From positions 184,668-213,888 of the forward strand of contig NW_003116950.1 of the NCBI RefSeq assembly GCF_000003605.2: a DNA stretch of 29,221 bases, given 5' to 3'. Origin of the DNA: Saccoglossus kowalevskii. Taxonomy: Eukaryota; Hemichordata; Enteropneusta; Harrimaniidae. Below the pieces are notes generated by a model. The model saw only the letters and a program-made list of their open reading frames with translations, ran no database searches and was not told the DNA's origin. How positions within the stretch are numbered: the first letter of the stretch is position 1; each line of letters starts with the position of its first letter. A program made the translations under genes and the position numbers. This document shows, piece after piece, positions 1 to 22,100 of the stretch.

Positions 1-484
1 ATGCCATAATCTCTTCATATCATGCCATAATCACTTCGTATCTTGCCATAATCACTTCACATCACGCCATAATCACTTCATATCATGTCATAATTACTTC
101 ATATCATGCCATAATCACTTCGTATCTTGCCATAATCACTTCACATCACGCCAAAATCACTTCCTATCATGCCATAATAACTTCATATCATGCCATAATC
201 ACTTCATATCATGTCATGATCACTTCATATAATGCCATGATCACTTCATATCATACTATGATCACTTCATATAATGCCATGTTCACTTCATATAATGCCT
301 TGATCACTTCATATAATGTAATGGCAAAATCATATAAAGCCATGATAACTTCATATAATGCCATGTTCACTTCATATAATGCCATCATCACTTCTTATAA
401 TGTCATCATCACTTTATATAATGCCATGTTCACTTAATATAATACCATGTTCACTTCATATAACGCCATGACCACATCATATGA
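1..484. repeat. 21-bp minisatellite, cut by the left window edge
   Basis: About 23 tandem copies of a 21-bp unit with consensus ATGCCATAATCACTTCATAT plus C. The left half uses mainly CCATAATCAC; the right half drifts to CCATGATCAC and CCATGTTCAC followed by TATAATG. A higher-order 84-bp period (4 units) is visible: CTTCGTATCTTGCC recurs at 33 and 117. The unit length is a multiple of three, so one frame reads as an open heptad (ITSYNAM); this is a by-product, not a gene. The array decays at about 484. Confidence 0.95.
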
Positions 485-573
485 TGCAGAGTAAAATATA
501 TAAATAAAAAAACAAATATGTACTCCGCTGACACATACGACGCCACGCATGAATTACGTGGAACGTCATTATA

Positions 574-1323
574 CTAAAGGGAGTAGTCGTCGTGCCGCGC
601 ATACTCGAGATGTGGGTCTCATATCATTAAGGTCTCATGCCACTAATCAACCAATGGCTGCTCGTAGCAACAACCAATGACATTTTTTAAATATTTTTTG
701 TTTCTCAGGTGTTCCCTGTTTGAGGGAGTGATCACCTGGGTCAAAGGTGAGACCAACATGTGGTCCTTTGTTTACTCCTTAGCGGCTGTGTACCTGTGGG
801 TTTATTCTGTGTGTTAATGGATGTTGTAATCTTGGTGTTTTTCCAGTGATTTCTCTAGATGCAATTCAAATACAGTAGGGCTGTCTTGTTTACCTGAGAT
901 TTGCAAGAGTTTAAGCTGGCCAACATGTCAGTTGTTTTCATGTGGTTGATTACTGGCCTGTTGATTTCTCATTTTTGAGCCATGTTATCCACTTTATTCA
1001 TCATTTTCATATAGCAATATCGTCATATGTTAACATTGTCGTCTTTGGAGATTCAATTAGTGATATGAGCCCATCAAAAAGACGGCGACATTGACTGCTG
1101 TGCACACCAACTAGCACACACTGAGAGCTTACTAAGCTTTGATTGGTATTTTTAGGTGATTGGAAGGTATCGAAGGAGTCGCCAGCGGTAATTAGTGCAA
1201 TTAGCGCCTAGGGCAAAACTCGTACTCGTGTTTTCATTGGAAAAACGCATTGGATTATGGGAAAATCAATCTTTATCAACACAAATGTCGCATATGCGCG
1301 GCGCGACGACTACCGGCCTTTAA
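574..1323 (-). mobile_element. TTAA-type MITE family A, copy 1 (long form, inverted)
   Basis: The left terminus at 578 (AGGGAGTAGTCGTCG then TGCCGCGCAT) and the reverse complement of the right terminus at 1319 (AGGCCGGTAGTCGTCG then CGCCGCGCAT) form roughly 25-bp imperfect inverted repeats. They are flanked by CTAA (574-577) and TTAA (1320-1323). About 1076-1319 matches, in inverse orientation, most of the copy at 13468-13757. Relative to that copy there is about 450 bp of extra sequence (625-1075). No transposase frame is present, so it is non-autonomous. TTAA duplication points to piggyBac-like mobilisation, though the termini do not show the usual CCC start. Confidence 0.7.
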
Positions 1324-3083
1324 TTACATTCTAATAAACATTGAACAAATAATTGCATAGCTTGTGTACAAATATGTTATTGTTGTCAGAAGTCACACGT
1401 TAATGTTAAAAGCTTAAGTTGAAGGTCTACATACGCATTACAATCATGAATATTATTAACATAATTGCTACCCCGTAAACGCGCTCATGTACACAATGTA
1501 TACTGGGACCCAGCGAAAATCACTCCTATTCTAGTGAGTCGATATATCTTTAGAGTCGCGTAGCAATTCACTGACTTGTTAATTTTAGTTGTTCATAAAA
1601 AACATGGCAGTACCCCGGGGCAGTACCGGCAACATTATGATGTGACAATACCACTGCGTTCTCTTTGGACTCCTATTTTAGTCAATATTATCCAGATTCA
1701 GACAATTCCAGTCTATTATCAATATCCTTTTTCTTTGATAGATTCCGTATTCCCAAACAAGTCAAAAACTTTTAAAAACTAGACAAATAGCTAAATAATG
1801 TGCAAGTTAATCGCATATAGTGAAATTTCCGAAAGTGAATAAGGGCGCTATTTTTGTTTTGTTTCGAACCATTAAGGAACAATATGGGGAGACTTTCAAT
1901 TAAAAATGACCCGACGCACCTTCTAACATTTCGTTTTTCAGACATACATTGACCATAATGCATTGCGATAATGCAGTCGTCTTTACTATGATGTGACTTT
2001 CATTCGCTCCTCCTCCTTTATCATGAAATGCGAAAGAATTTGGTCACCAATCTAGCGGTAAAGACCTGCTGCTCTTGCCGGGCTACAACGAGACTGCTGC
2101 TACTTTTGGCAATGTCTCATATTTTGATTGCTTTCAGAGAGTATCAACAATTATGCAAGGAGTCTTTTGACAAAATATGATATACAAAATAGATGTGTTA
2201 CGTATTGCATGAATGCATTACACATGTACATGGGCGTTCAAATTTAGGATTGTTGCCATAAATTGCGACAAGTGGACCATCTACGTCAGATCAACTCATA
2301 TTCACGGACTAACTCTAACACCATATATCGCATATGCCAATGAGCGACATATCACAATGTACTTATGTGAGACTCCCTGCTAATCGGTTTGAGCAGCTCA
2401 GATATATATACACCAAACAACATTACATTCAAGTTGAATTATTGACAGAACTTAAAATGATGTCTCTATCTACCATCACTCATGTAACACTACCCTCGCA
2501 ATGTTGCTCAGTCTGTGAGTGGATCACGCAAAAAATCTAATGAATGAGTCACACAACAGGGAAGCCCCAATATGTAACAATTTCAGCCTACAGTCTATAG
2601 CACAATGTTTTTTTGGATTGATGTAATCGCCGCACTCGCCAAGCGCAATATGAATGTATCAAACTCACTGAATGTATAATGCTACGATCCTCTCTATCCC
2701 ACTGTACGACAGACAAGAGAGGCGGGGTCTCCACCATTGCTAACGTGAAGAGACCTATCTACTCTTTATTTTTTTCAGCGTGAAGACATGACATGGCCTG
2801 CTGTTCTGAGGTTAGAGTGTGTGTTTGGTGGTGGTGGTCACAGGTTTGACCCTAAAGTGATTGGCTCAAGTAGAGTTATATTATTTTGTGAAATGTATTT
2901 TACAAATCTTTTGTATTAAATGTTCATGACAATTTAACAATGATAATTAGACCATGCCTAGTGCTTTTATACATAGGACGGAAAACTATAACTGTGATAA
3001 ACACATGGGTTACATTAATTGTGCTTACATATGGATATATATTTAGAAGCTCCCCATGTATAAATGTTGTCACCTATTCGCTG

Positions 3084-3252
3084 CCCCCCCCCCCTTCGCC
3101 CGAAAAATGTCACATAAGCACTTCATTGCTAGAGGGCGCGCTTTAATGGAAACAGTTGAGGTGGGATAAACTGAAAATAAAAATGCAATCGGTATTTCAG
3201 TCGAGTGATTCTCGTCGTAGTTCAACAACAGGTAAATTGTGGGGGGGGGGGG
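3084..3252. repeat. Paired C11 and G12 homopolymers
   Basis: C11 at 3084-3094 and G12 at 3241-3252 lie about 150 bp apart. The flanks around the two tracts do not form an inverted repeat, so this looks like two independent homopolymers rather than element ends. Confidence 0.7.
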
Positions 3253-4083
3253 TGTTTTCATCTATCTTACTAGTCAATACTAGTGTTTTCAAGGGGTTTA
3301 TCCTTATTTGATTCCTACCACCTGATCGTTGGATATATTTCCAGGCGATACGACTATTTCTATACTTGGCAAATAAATTGAAAATATTGTAATATCTTTT
3401 AATACCGATTTAATGTAGCTATGGAGTGCCTAAAGTAATTATACGGATAAAACTCAAACCCTGCTTTTATTCTCAGGTGTGAAATTTAACTCAGTTCGAC
3501 GTAATGAAGTAAGTGTTGTTATTGATGATATTAAATTATCACCTAATGTAACCAGGGAAACGTGTTGGGAGTTTCAATTGATATTACGTTATCTTGAAGA
3601 ACCCGCATATTCTAAATATACTGAAAAATGACTAATTTTCACTGGGTTTACTTTTCGCTGATTTACTATTTCAGGCATATTCAATGGGTTTTAAATTCAC
3701 GGTTTTATCATTTAGATAATGTGTTTAGCGCATTTTCCAGTCAGAGAAATAAGCAAAATTTAAACCCAATGAATAATTAACTCTTAACATTAATGTATTA
3801 ACATATACATGCACAAGAAAACATGTTTAAATTCTGTTTCTATGTATACGTTCGCATAACACGTCTATTAGTTTATCCACTAAAAACTATCAGTTATATA
3901 CTGTATTGCGCCAATTTGGTTAGGATATAATTTCTGGGTAATATTGCATGAAACGGGCAGTTTATTCACATTCAACAAAACGTATTTTAGGTCGAATGTA
4001 TAACCCATCTTTAAGGTTAGTACCCAGGTTTTAGCCTAATACACCAGGACAAACGTGTATGATTGCGTGTGTGCCTTTTGCAG

Positions 4084-4176
4084 AATTGGAATTTGAACAA
4101 GGGCGATGATATACGTCTCTATCAGCGCCCGGGAGAAATAGACGAATTCGATCGCCCTCGTGACCAGTCAATACTA
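4084..4176 (+). other. Exon-like block, unassigned
   Basis: A pyrimidine-rich acceptor (GTGCCTTTTGCAG to 4083) and a good donor (GTATGT at 4177) bound 93 bp that are open in one frame only, exactly 31 codons (phase 0 both sides). The translation begins NWNLNKGDDIRLY and is polar and charged. Its G+C is higher than the surroundings. I do not recognise it. It could be an upstream non-coding exon, an exon of a neighbouring gene, or chance. Confidence 0.2.
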
Positions 4177-4679
4177 GTATGTGTTCAATATTCGAGTACT
4201 TGGTCGCTGGTGGCGCTGGTAATATTTTATAGAGATGCCTTAGAAAAACGGAGAAATGATCATCTCTCATGTTATGTACAAGGATTGACAATTTGAAATG
4301 GAGTTTGGGTGTTACAATATGTTCCATTCACTTCTACCCACATTTTGCTCCTAATATTTTAAAGAATTTGCTGACTTGAGTAGTTAGTTGCATGTAAATT
4401 TGTGTGTAATAATTTAAACTGGACATTCCATGTTGGATACAGTGGATGGACGTTGCTTTTTACAATAAATGTGTTTCTTAAGGTAAATTGAAACACATTC
4501 CACTAAAAACCTCACCATTACAGTGCAGTGCAGGACCTCGTTTGTTTGATGAGAACATTTCACCCACTATTTATTTTCTTGTTTAAGTTAAATTAACTCA
4601 GCATTTATTTCAACCTATGTTAGTTAACAAAAAACTTGAAATTTGACAATAGCTGCTAGGACTGCTGACAATAATATTA

Positions 4680-4971
4680 TGTTATTACGAAGGCGCTACG
4701 GAGAGGGCAGAAAACAGTACAGCGGGTATATCGACCGACGTGACACGTCGATGCAATCGAATAGAAATCTGAAGTTTTGTGATATACTAGTACTCTTGGT
4801 AAACTTATAATTATACATCTTCCCGGGCCGCCTGATTGAAATGTGATGCCTAGCAATGCGCAATTGATTAAAATTATTGAAATTTACTATGAATTTCCTT
4901 TTAAAACATGTCCGCCATCTTCGATATATCGCGTAATAATTCCATATCTGAAATTCGCATTTCCTAATAAG
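4680..4971. mobile_element. Degenerate family C copy
   Basis: TGTTATTACGAAGG with GACAGTACAGCGG-like and TATCGACCGACG blocks at 4680-4740 matches one arm of the 24.2-kb palindrome. ATTCCATAT...TTCCTAATAAG at 4939-4971 matches the inverse of 23955-23987 with three mismatches in 33. The two blocks occur in the same relative order at both loci, 290 bp and 325 bp overall, so the family probably extends beyond the palindrome. Confidence 0.5.
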
Positions 4972-7900
4972 ATATCGAGCAATACAAGTATGGCATGATG
5001 TAACTTAATGAAGATAAGGTAACATAAGTATAATATCATCATATATATCGAAATGGCAGTATGGAATTTTTCTTATGTTTTTATTTTTATCATTTTTTTG
5101 CCCATAACGTCAATTTATATTTAAAAAAAACAGGTGTCAAACGCTACGCTGTATGCATGTTATCCAGTTTTTTAACTAAACTTTTTTTTCAAGTCATTTT
5201 CAAGATTCTAAGTTTTGAGTTGAGTAAATTCACTACATCGAATCTTGTTCATCAACTTTTATTGTTGGTGTGTATTAGGGTCTACTGTAGCAAGTGGGCG
5301 TTTAAAGATTATTGTGATCATAATATGAATATTTATCTGACATATTGTGTTTGTCTGAACCAACCCATGTACGCAATACCCCGGGTGATCGCCGTCCATA
5401 CATATACAGTTCATTACCTGCAGTGTGCACCTGAAACTTTTTAGAAATAAAATAGTTGCGGAATTGTGAAACAGTCATCTACCTAAATATTCTTTTTTAA
5501 CGCACATTGTCAAACTTTCAAATACTTTCTATGGCAATAAAATATTGTTGCATTAGTTTCAAATCAAATAAGTATATTAGGCGAGGAGGGCATTTTTTTT
5601 TGCTGGGGTGTAAAGAACTTTCGGGTACGTTATTTGTTTTTACATTCCAAACATACAATGACACATGGGAGCTATGATTTTAATATTCATGCGTGAATGT
5701 CACGAACACAAATGGCCAATCAGCACTGGTTTTAGAACTGAAGAACTGAACATCTGCTTCTACGGGTAGATCAGAGTGATTGAGAAGGAGGCACGCTGAT
5801 TTCACTGAGCGAAAAGTAAAAGACAAGACGCGAATAAAAGAAGGGGTAAGAGTGTTTGATGGATATGTTGAATTAAATAAAGGAAAACTACATAAAATTG
5901 GGGTTCTTGTTGTCTTCAAATTTTCAATTAGCTAGTCACAGCGACTAGCTTCGAAAATGTATGTATACTTCTAATGTTTTAATTTTTTATGCATCGATCT
6001 CTAAATTTGGCGTGTATCGCAATGAAACTTGTGTTTCTAGTTAAAATGCTTTCACTACCCTTGCAACGGACATGTGACTTTTCATAAATTTCACAACTGT
6101 CATGGTACTGTCTGCCGCCCTCTTGCTGTCGAATATTTAACCACAGATTCAGACTCGCTCACTGTATACTTACTAAATTTATGACTTTGCAGGAATGTTT
6201 GAATGCTGATTCAACACAATAATTGTGGGATGAGAAAGAAAAAGTCCAGTAACGCCATATACAATTGGATATAACAATCGATCCACTCAAAGATTAACAG
6301 ATATTGACAGTTATTGAGAACACGATTCCTATATTTACAAATACCGCCAAAGCCGCCATATTTCTGGTCTTTACGGTCACAACACCTCGATTAATATAAT
6401 TGTTTGATACAGTGTGTATTAAAAAAGTGTACAACTATCAATATAACACTGGAGCAGTACTCTACAATACGCATTGCTAAGACAACGCTAGGTAGCCCTC
6501 AAATATTAACAACTACGTGTACACATTTCACACACACAAATGACAAACATAAATGCACAGCTTTCAATTTTGGTTTTAAAACGAAATAATAAACGTTTTG
6601 CTTGTAGCTCGACGACTGTTTAATAATTACAATCCTGGAGGCAGACGATCACTTTCTCCGTGTGGGACACGCTTTCACACAGAAGACGATAGGCTTCTTC
6701 CCATGGGCCCCGTGTCCATATAGCTGACGCTTGGCCTCTCTCTGTGGGCCTCGTTTTCATATATCGTGTCTTGATGTGCCGTGCCTGAAACCTCCACTGA
6801 GTATCTGTTTTTCGTTGTAGATCTAGTCGAGCACACAATCTCATCTTCAATATACAGGTATCTTAATTAATGTTTCGGGCCAAGTGCGTCATCTTAATGC
6901 TCGTTTCTCGCTAGTCGAGTTATAATTACCAAAAAGCATTAAAAAATGTTTTGCACATCATGACGTAGACGTACATTTGTAATATTGCAACATGCTGAAA
7001 ATAGTAGAGTCACTAGAGCAACTAAGGCCGTTATTCCTAAATAACCTTCGTTTGCCTCTTTACAAACTCATTAACATAAATTTGGAATAAATACCAACAA
7101 AAATAAAAAAGATCAGGAAAACAAACTATCATTCAACAAAATTTATTTCTTTTCGCCACTGGACATTGAAAATATAATTTTTGTTTTGTTTCGGTGGTAA
7201 TTGTTCCGGTGCCACAGTGCGTTAAGTACATTCGTGCCAGACACAAAAGTTGTAAGTTTAAGGGGAATTCCGTCGTAGGGGTAAATTCGTTTCGTTCATA
7301 ATGTCACGATTGTTCCGAGTTCTCTTTAAACAGCACCATTTGTACCATGTGAGCTTCAATCACTTTATCCCTCCACCTCTGTCGACTAAGTGGTACAATC
7401 CTAAATGCATTTATCGCTTCACGTAAAGTCAAATAAGCCGTGAACTTGCCGGTGATTTGATCCAACGATTGATTTAACGAGATTGGTATGTATATCTATC
7501 ACGTACAATATACTCCTTGGTTTGAAAACTCCACGTTCCGCTTAAATACTCGACTTGGTACGCAAATTGTTCATGGTAAGAAATCTCCTCCTTTTATTAA
7601 CGCCCATTCGTTCATTTGCATTTACACAGTAGCTACGACAATTAAGATTCCGTGGAAAGTATCTGGACTTTGAGGTTACGCTCGGATTTATGCACGTCTC
7701 CATCTACTTGCCGATGTAGGTGCGATTGCAGCTCTTGTTACAAAGGGAATCTACATTCCGCTGTTGAAGCGCGTCGAGAGGTCCGAACCACCTGTTAATC
7801 TTTCGTTATAAAATCTCGTTCATGATTGGTCGGTTTTGTCCAAATCGTTTACGACAACTGCTATCAGCCAGTCAGGGCGCGCGTTCTTATCACGCGAGAG

Positions 7901-8177
7901 TACCACGATTCTGTTTTCATCTTTCAGTCTATCGTCAGCTGACTGTGTTAGTTTATGGAATTCCTGTTGAGTGGCATTCCATGCAAATTACGCACTCTAC
8001 CAGAACGGACTTATCACACTGCATAACAGTCCCTCTTGGTTGTAAAGCGCCGTTACTTGCAAACTACCAGTCGGCTAGTACACCACGCTAAGAGTAGAAC
8101 TCCCGTGGCGCGCATCAAGTTTCCTGTCTTCATCATTCTTATTTCTCGCTTTTACCAGGAGAACTGAACAACCAAAG
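4972..8177. other. Non-coding region upstream of ovo
   Basis: AT-rich to about 6.6 kb, then more mixed composition toward the gene. It should include the ovo promoter and 5' UTR. Two OVO-core-like motifs, TAACAGT (8024-8030) and CCGTTA (8050-8055), lie close to the start codon. No other gene is recognised. Confidence 0.5.
7807..7813 (+). promoter_or_regulatory. TATA-like element upstream of ovo
   Basis: TATAAAA lies 365 bp upstream of the ATG, followed at about 7824 by ATTGG (an inverted CCAAT). It could position a start near 7840 with a long 5' UTR. Such motifs are common by chance in AT-rich DNA, so this is only a candidate. Confidence 0.15.
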
Positions 8178-17988
<9,811 letters not shown>

Positions 17989-18500
17989 AAACTGACAGAC
18001 AAGTGTACGCTACGCCAAAATGTGGTTATAGTTGCACTATATGAAGATGTATATTTTACAAAAATGTGAACATTTCTTCATATATCCAACTCGCCGTGGT
18101 CTACTTCTTCAGGCGTACAATTTGAAATATCGAACACATTTCCATGCCAACCATGGATAATTTACATATCATTTAATGTCTGTTCAGTTATTTTGTGCAT
18201 CACAATTATCATTTTATAAGAGTTATGATGAATATTATAGGTATTTGTGATTCCTCGCTGTGGTTTACCGTTTCAAAAGTAAACCTAGCATTTGTTGCAG
18301 GGGAACGTTTCCCAACATTCCATTTGTTTTGTATATGTATATAAACCAGAAATTACGGAAATAGAACGGGCATTGTGGGTATAATATTCAAGTGATATTA
18401 GTTAACCAGAAGTCTTGCCTCCTTGTCTATGTACTGCCATTTAAAGGAATATAAACATGTTGTTTTAGGTTACAATAAATCGTATACGTGAAGTCTCTGG
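17989..18500 (+). other. ovo 3' UTR (approximate end)
   Basis: AT-rich sequence from the stop codon to just past the first canonical AATAAA at 18474-18479. The exact cleavage point cannot be set from sequence alone. Confidence 0.5.
18474..18479 (+). promoter_or_regulatory. Poly(A) signal AATAAA for ovo
   Basis: A canonical hexamer about 485 bp after the stop codon, and the first exact AATAAA downstream of it on the + strand. Cleavage would be expected 10-30 bp downstream. Confidence 0.5.
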
Positions 18501-18509
18501 AAAATGTAA

Positions 18510-18952
18510 CACGATGTTTCCTGTGAATTGCTGAGTATGTGATTGTGATAATTAACTATTTCTGTCCACTGTGAGATCTCGCGTAATGCGTGAAATCGAA
18601 TGTAAAACAAAAAACGACACAAGCAAGTGTTTTCTTGGATATTTCCAAGGTCAAAATTATGCTTTAAAAAAAAATATAAATTTTGCAGAAGAGAGTGTTT
18701 TCCATCGATATGCCCCCCAAACCTCGAAATTTCGGCACTGAACTCAAGGCTATTCAAAAATCATATCATTCTATTTTTGCAGCAGACGTTCACTCCGCCC
18801 CTTGCAGGCATTGCGTGAGGTCTCACAGTGAACGGAAAATCGCCTGTTACTTTGATTCTCAGTTAAAACTTACTTTTCACACGCCACCAATTCCGTGTTC
18901 ATATTAAAATGAACACGTCATACACAAGTATGTGCAACTGTATAAGATGTAG
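18510..18952. other. Non-coding spacer downstream of ovo
   Basis: Short overlapping open frames exist on both strands, but none has a recognisable domain or convincing splice context. I see nothing further. Confidence 0.4.
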
Positions 18953-19130
18953 CTAATGCGGGGAATTGTCACCTGCGCATGCGTCAAACGGCAATGGCGT
19001 GTCTTTGTTTTCAGACAAGCATGCGCTTATTAACGAGCCTTTGCGTTTTTAGCGTGTGTTGTTATTGTCGCTTGGGTCTCAATTCCCGGGCATGCGCAGG
19101 TGACGACCCCCCCCCCCCATCCCGCTTTAA
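18953..19130 (-). mobile_element. MITE family B, copy 2 (inverted)
   Basis: This copy has the clearest termini: TGTCACCTGCGCATGCG near the left end and GCATGCGCAGGTGACGAC near the right, followed by a 12-bp C run, then CCCGC and TTTAA. Flanks are CTAA (18953-18956) and TTAA (19127-19130). The interior matches copies 1 and 3 in inverse orientation (TTTGCGTTTTTAGCGTGTGT, TTGTCGCTTGGG). Confidence 0.75.
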
Positions 19131-22100
19131 ACGCTAGCATTCCAGCACTTTCCCAGTAACAGGTGATTAAAGAAGCGGTTTAAATAAAAAAAAAGCGAAA
19201 CCAAAACAAAATGCAAGCTTACACATGATTTGCGATGTGCTACCATTCGCTCTTTTATTTCCAGTCAATGCGCTGACAATTTTTCTTTTGTACAATATTT
19301 TTTTTCTAGTTTAGATTCAGTAGCTTGAATTTATGGGGGGGGCATCCTAATAGATGCCGCGACTCGCTCATTTCAAAGTGACGCGCACTCTGGTCAGGTT
19401 AACCCGTATTTCTTTGATATGCCCAAGTGTTAAATATTCCTAATTTAACTCATGTAGACTTAGAAAGATTGTGATTCTTACATAACACTAATTCCGCTGG
19501 CCATAGTATTCGTTAATCGCATTTTTTACTGTGGTTTTGACCCTGGTGGCCAATGTCAAATAGTATAAAAGGCAACCCTCAATGAACAAGTATTATTTTA
19601 ATGTCTGATGAAGACCGGTAGACAACATGTAATTACGCCAATTTCGTTCAAAATTAACAAAGAAATTATAGACAAATACACTAACAGATGAAAATTGTTA
19701 AATTAAATTTTCGACTGTAAAATAGGGAATATAGATACAGACGTGGATATTTAATTTCCAATGTATATCCCCACCCAGAGCCCTTCAACTGGGTGTTATG
19801 TCAATAGCTTGTTTATGGGACACCATACGTAGAAGTAAACTCAATTGTTTCGCTTGGTTTTTAGTCGAGCTTGCCGCAAGTCCTGCGCTCCTGAATTGCG
19901 CTATCTGTGAGACATCAGAGAATTATAGAACATTGTCGTTGTGGTTAGGTTGAGTATTTTGACAGCATATCTGAATATTATGAATAGCGTATGTGTTGAA
20001 AGACAGTGGCTCAGTTCAGTGTTTTGAGGTGAACTTTGACATCGTCTGGCGCCCCGGGGATGGTGCCGGGTGGTGTTTATAAAAGTAGTTTTTCGTCAAG
20101 CTCAATCTGCTAGGTGTGCCTGCTGAAATAATAGGTCCTTAAGATCGTGCAGGTGAAACGAACGTCCACTATAAAAGTCTGCCACTAGTATCGAATTCTT
20201 CCATTTCTATATTTGTGTGCATGCATGCATTCTGCTCTACAAGTGTGTCTTATGGGATTGCCATATACGATTGTGTTTCACAGTTTCAGTTTAAAGATTT
20301 ATTTATTATGACAATGAAATATTCATCTTTATAGCGTTAGATATCATTTGTGAGGACCCTCCTAGCTCACGTTCAACATTTGTATATTAATGAACCCATC
20401 ATATTATGATTTATCGTAAACGAAAATATTTGTGCAGCTTATATAATAGTAATTATTTAATGAAACAAAACCAAATCACACATGTGTGCCTATTGTTAAA
20501 CTTAAAGACAATGAAATCATATGGTGTTTGAATATTATTAATTGTTTAAAGAGACGAACACGAAATTGTTCCCTTGCTCAGCAACATGTAACATCAAATA
20601 GCAAATATTACTAGTGCTATTTTTCAGACCTTTGACTGAATGTGAATTATAACAAACATACTAAACAATGCATTATTGTGAAACAGACATTGTGTACACA
20701 CGAATCACTTCAATTTCTTATTGGCACAGTGGATTTTCTTTTCTTGCAGGCTTCTTTCTTTCTAAATAGAATCTGAACTTTTGACCTAGATACCCCCTCT
20801 ATATATCAAAATGAGTTGACCATTTCTACCGTAAGGTAGCCCCCTCTTGGCATCCCTCTTTCCCCCGACGATCACCGTCTAGAAAACCGATAAATGTATT
20901 TTGGTTGTAGACAAATTTGTTTTTCACAAACTACAGCGTTATCGCTACAATGATTACACTGAATACTGACTGGATAGACTGGTGTCAATTTGGTCTTATG
21001 CCAAGCATAGTGTGCTTCATAAAGTCCAATAACACGCACATTAGCTCTACCCCAGGCTTTCTATGGCAAATGCGCTCCTCAGTAAAGAATGTTTAGCAAA
21101 CAACGGTATTTGTAATTGGATGTTAAACACGTCTATTGCTTGCTGCCTGCCGTGTAATGCGATTCAACAAGTATGTAAGTAAATCAATCGGATAAGTCTG
21201 AGGTGCTGTATGCCAAATGCAATTAAAATGGTTGTCTTGTCACTTAGCGACGCTCTCAACTGTTGTACAGGTTACGTCCACCGCACATCGACGGCATGTC
21301 GGGACAAATGCATAATAATAAGCGAAATTCAGTCGCATAGAATATGCAAAAATACTCCGGTGGTGACACTCTATGGGGAAATGATTACCCACGTTTGTTC
21401 ATAATTTTTAATATTTTAATTTGTAAAAAAATCATATATTTTTTAATCCTGGGAGAAAAATCAAGTAAAAATCACTTTATTGAAAGTCTAGATGTGGTGT
21501 TATCTTATTGTTTGTTTTTAAATGACTAAAACTTCAATAAAATTTAAATACTAACAACAAAGTAACTAAAATACTCATAATTACACCATTTTATAACATA
21601 ACCCAGACTTTCCAAGGACAATTACTCAAACATTCGTATTTTTTTTTCTAAGTAACATTAGAAAATATGTTAATATTAAGCCTAACTTATTTTTTGATTT
21701 CACGGACTGCGATATTAGAAAAAAAATTCCCTCTTTCTCCATAAAAACGGGAACGCGAGTGTGTAATAATTCGCTCGAATTATCTAGTGATTCATTTTCA
21801 ATTCCTTTTCGACGTGAGCTGTCACCACGTCGTAAATCTTAAATTATCGAAATAAAGAAGAAGTTGTAAATCCGTGAAATTGAAATTTAAAAAATACCAT
21901 GGTATTTTTCGTTTTTGTTTTGGTGTTTTTGTTTTGTTTTGTTTTTGTTTGTTTTTTGTTTTTGATTTTTTGTCCGTCGGGTTATATTATATCTTTCAAT
22001 AGATGTTAACCCATTCTCTCCAGTTAAATGTTTTAGGAACTTAACCCGTACTTAACAAGATTTAAATAGTGTGTTTAAAGTAGATAATACTGGTATTTCC

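Larger units (their letters stand above)
1324..4679. other. Upstream non-coding region
   Basis: AT-rich DNA with no open frame that resembles a known protein. Apart from the paired homopolymers near 3.1-3.25 kb and the exon-like block at 4084-4176, I see nothing supportable here. Confidence 0.5.

Noticed and set aside
216-437. 73-codon open frame with a repeating MITSYNA heptad
   Set aside because: It is the translation of the 21-bp minisatellite (21 is divisible by three), not a gene.
2779-2919. Good acceptor (TTTTTTTCAG) followed by 46 open codons
   Set aside because: The open length is within chance expectation, there is no clear donor partner, and the product is unrecognised.
5061-5444. 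127-codon open frame, the longest in the window
   Set aside because: AT-rich, hydrophobic composition, no recognisable domain, no splice context. One frame of this length is not unexpected by chance in 29 kb read in six frames.
19550-19570. CCAAT plus TATAAAAGG promoter-like pair
   Set aside because: No gene or exon-like sequence was found downstream, and such pairs arise by chance in AT-rich DNA.
19605-19630. CTGATGA motif like a hammerhead ribozyme core
   Set aside because: The second conserved core strand (GAAA) is missing at the expected place and no flanking stems pair well.
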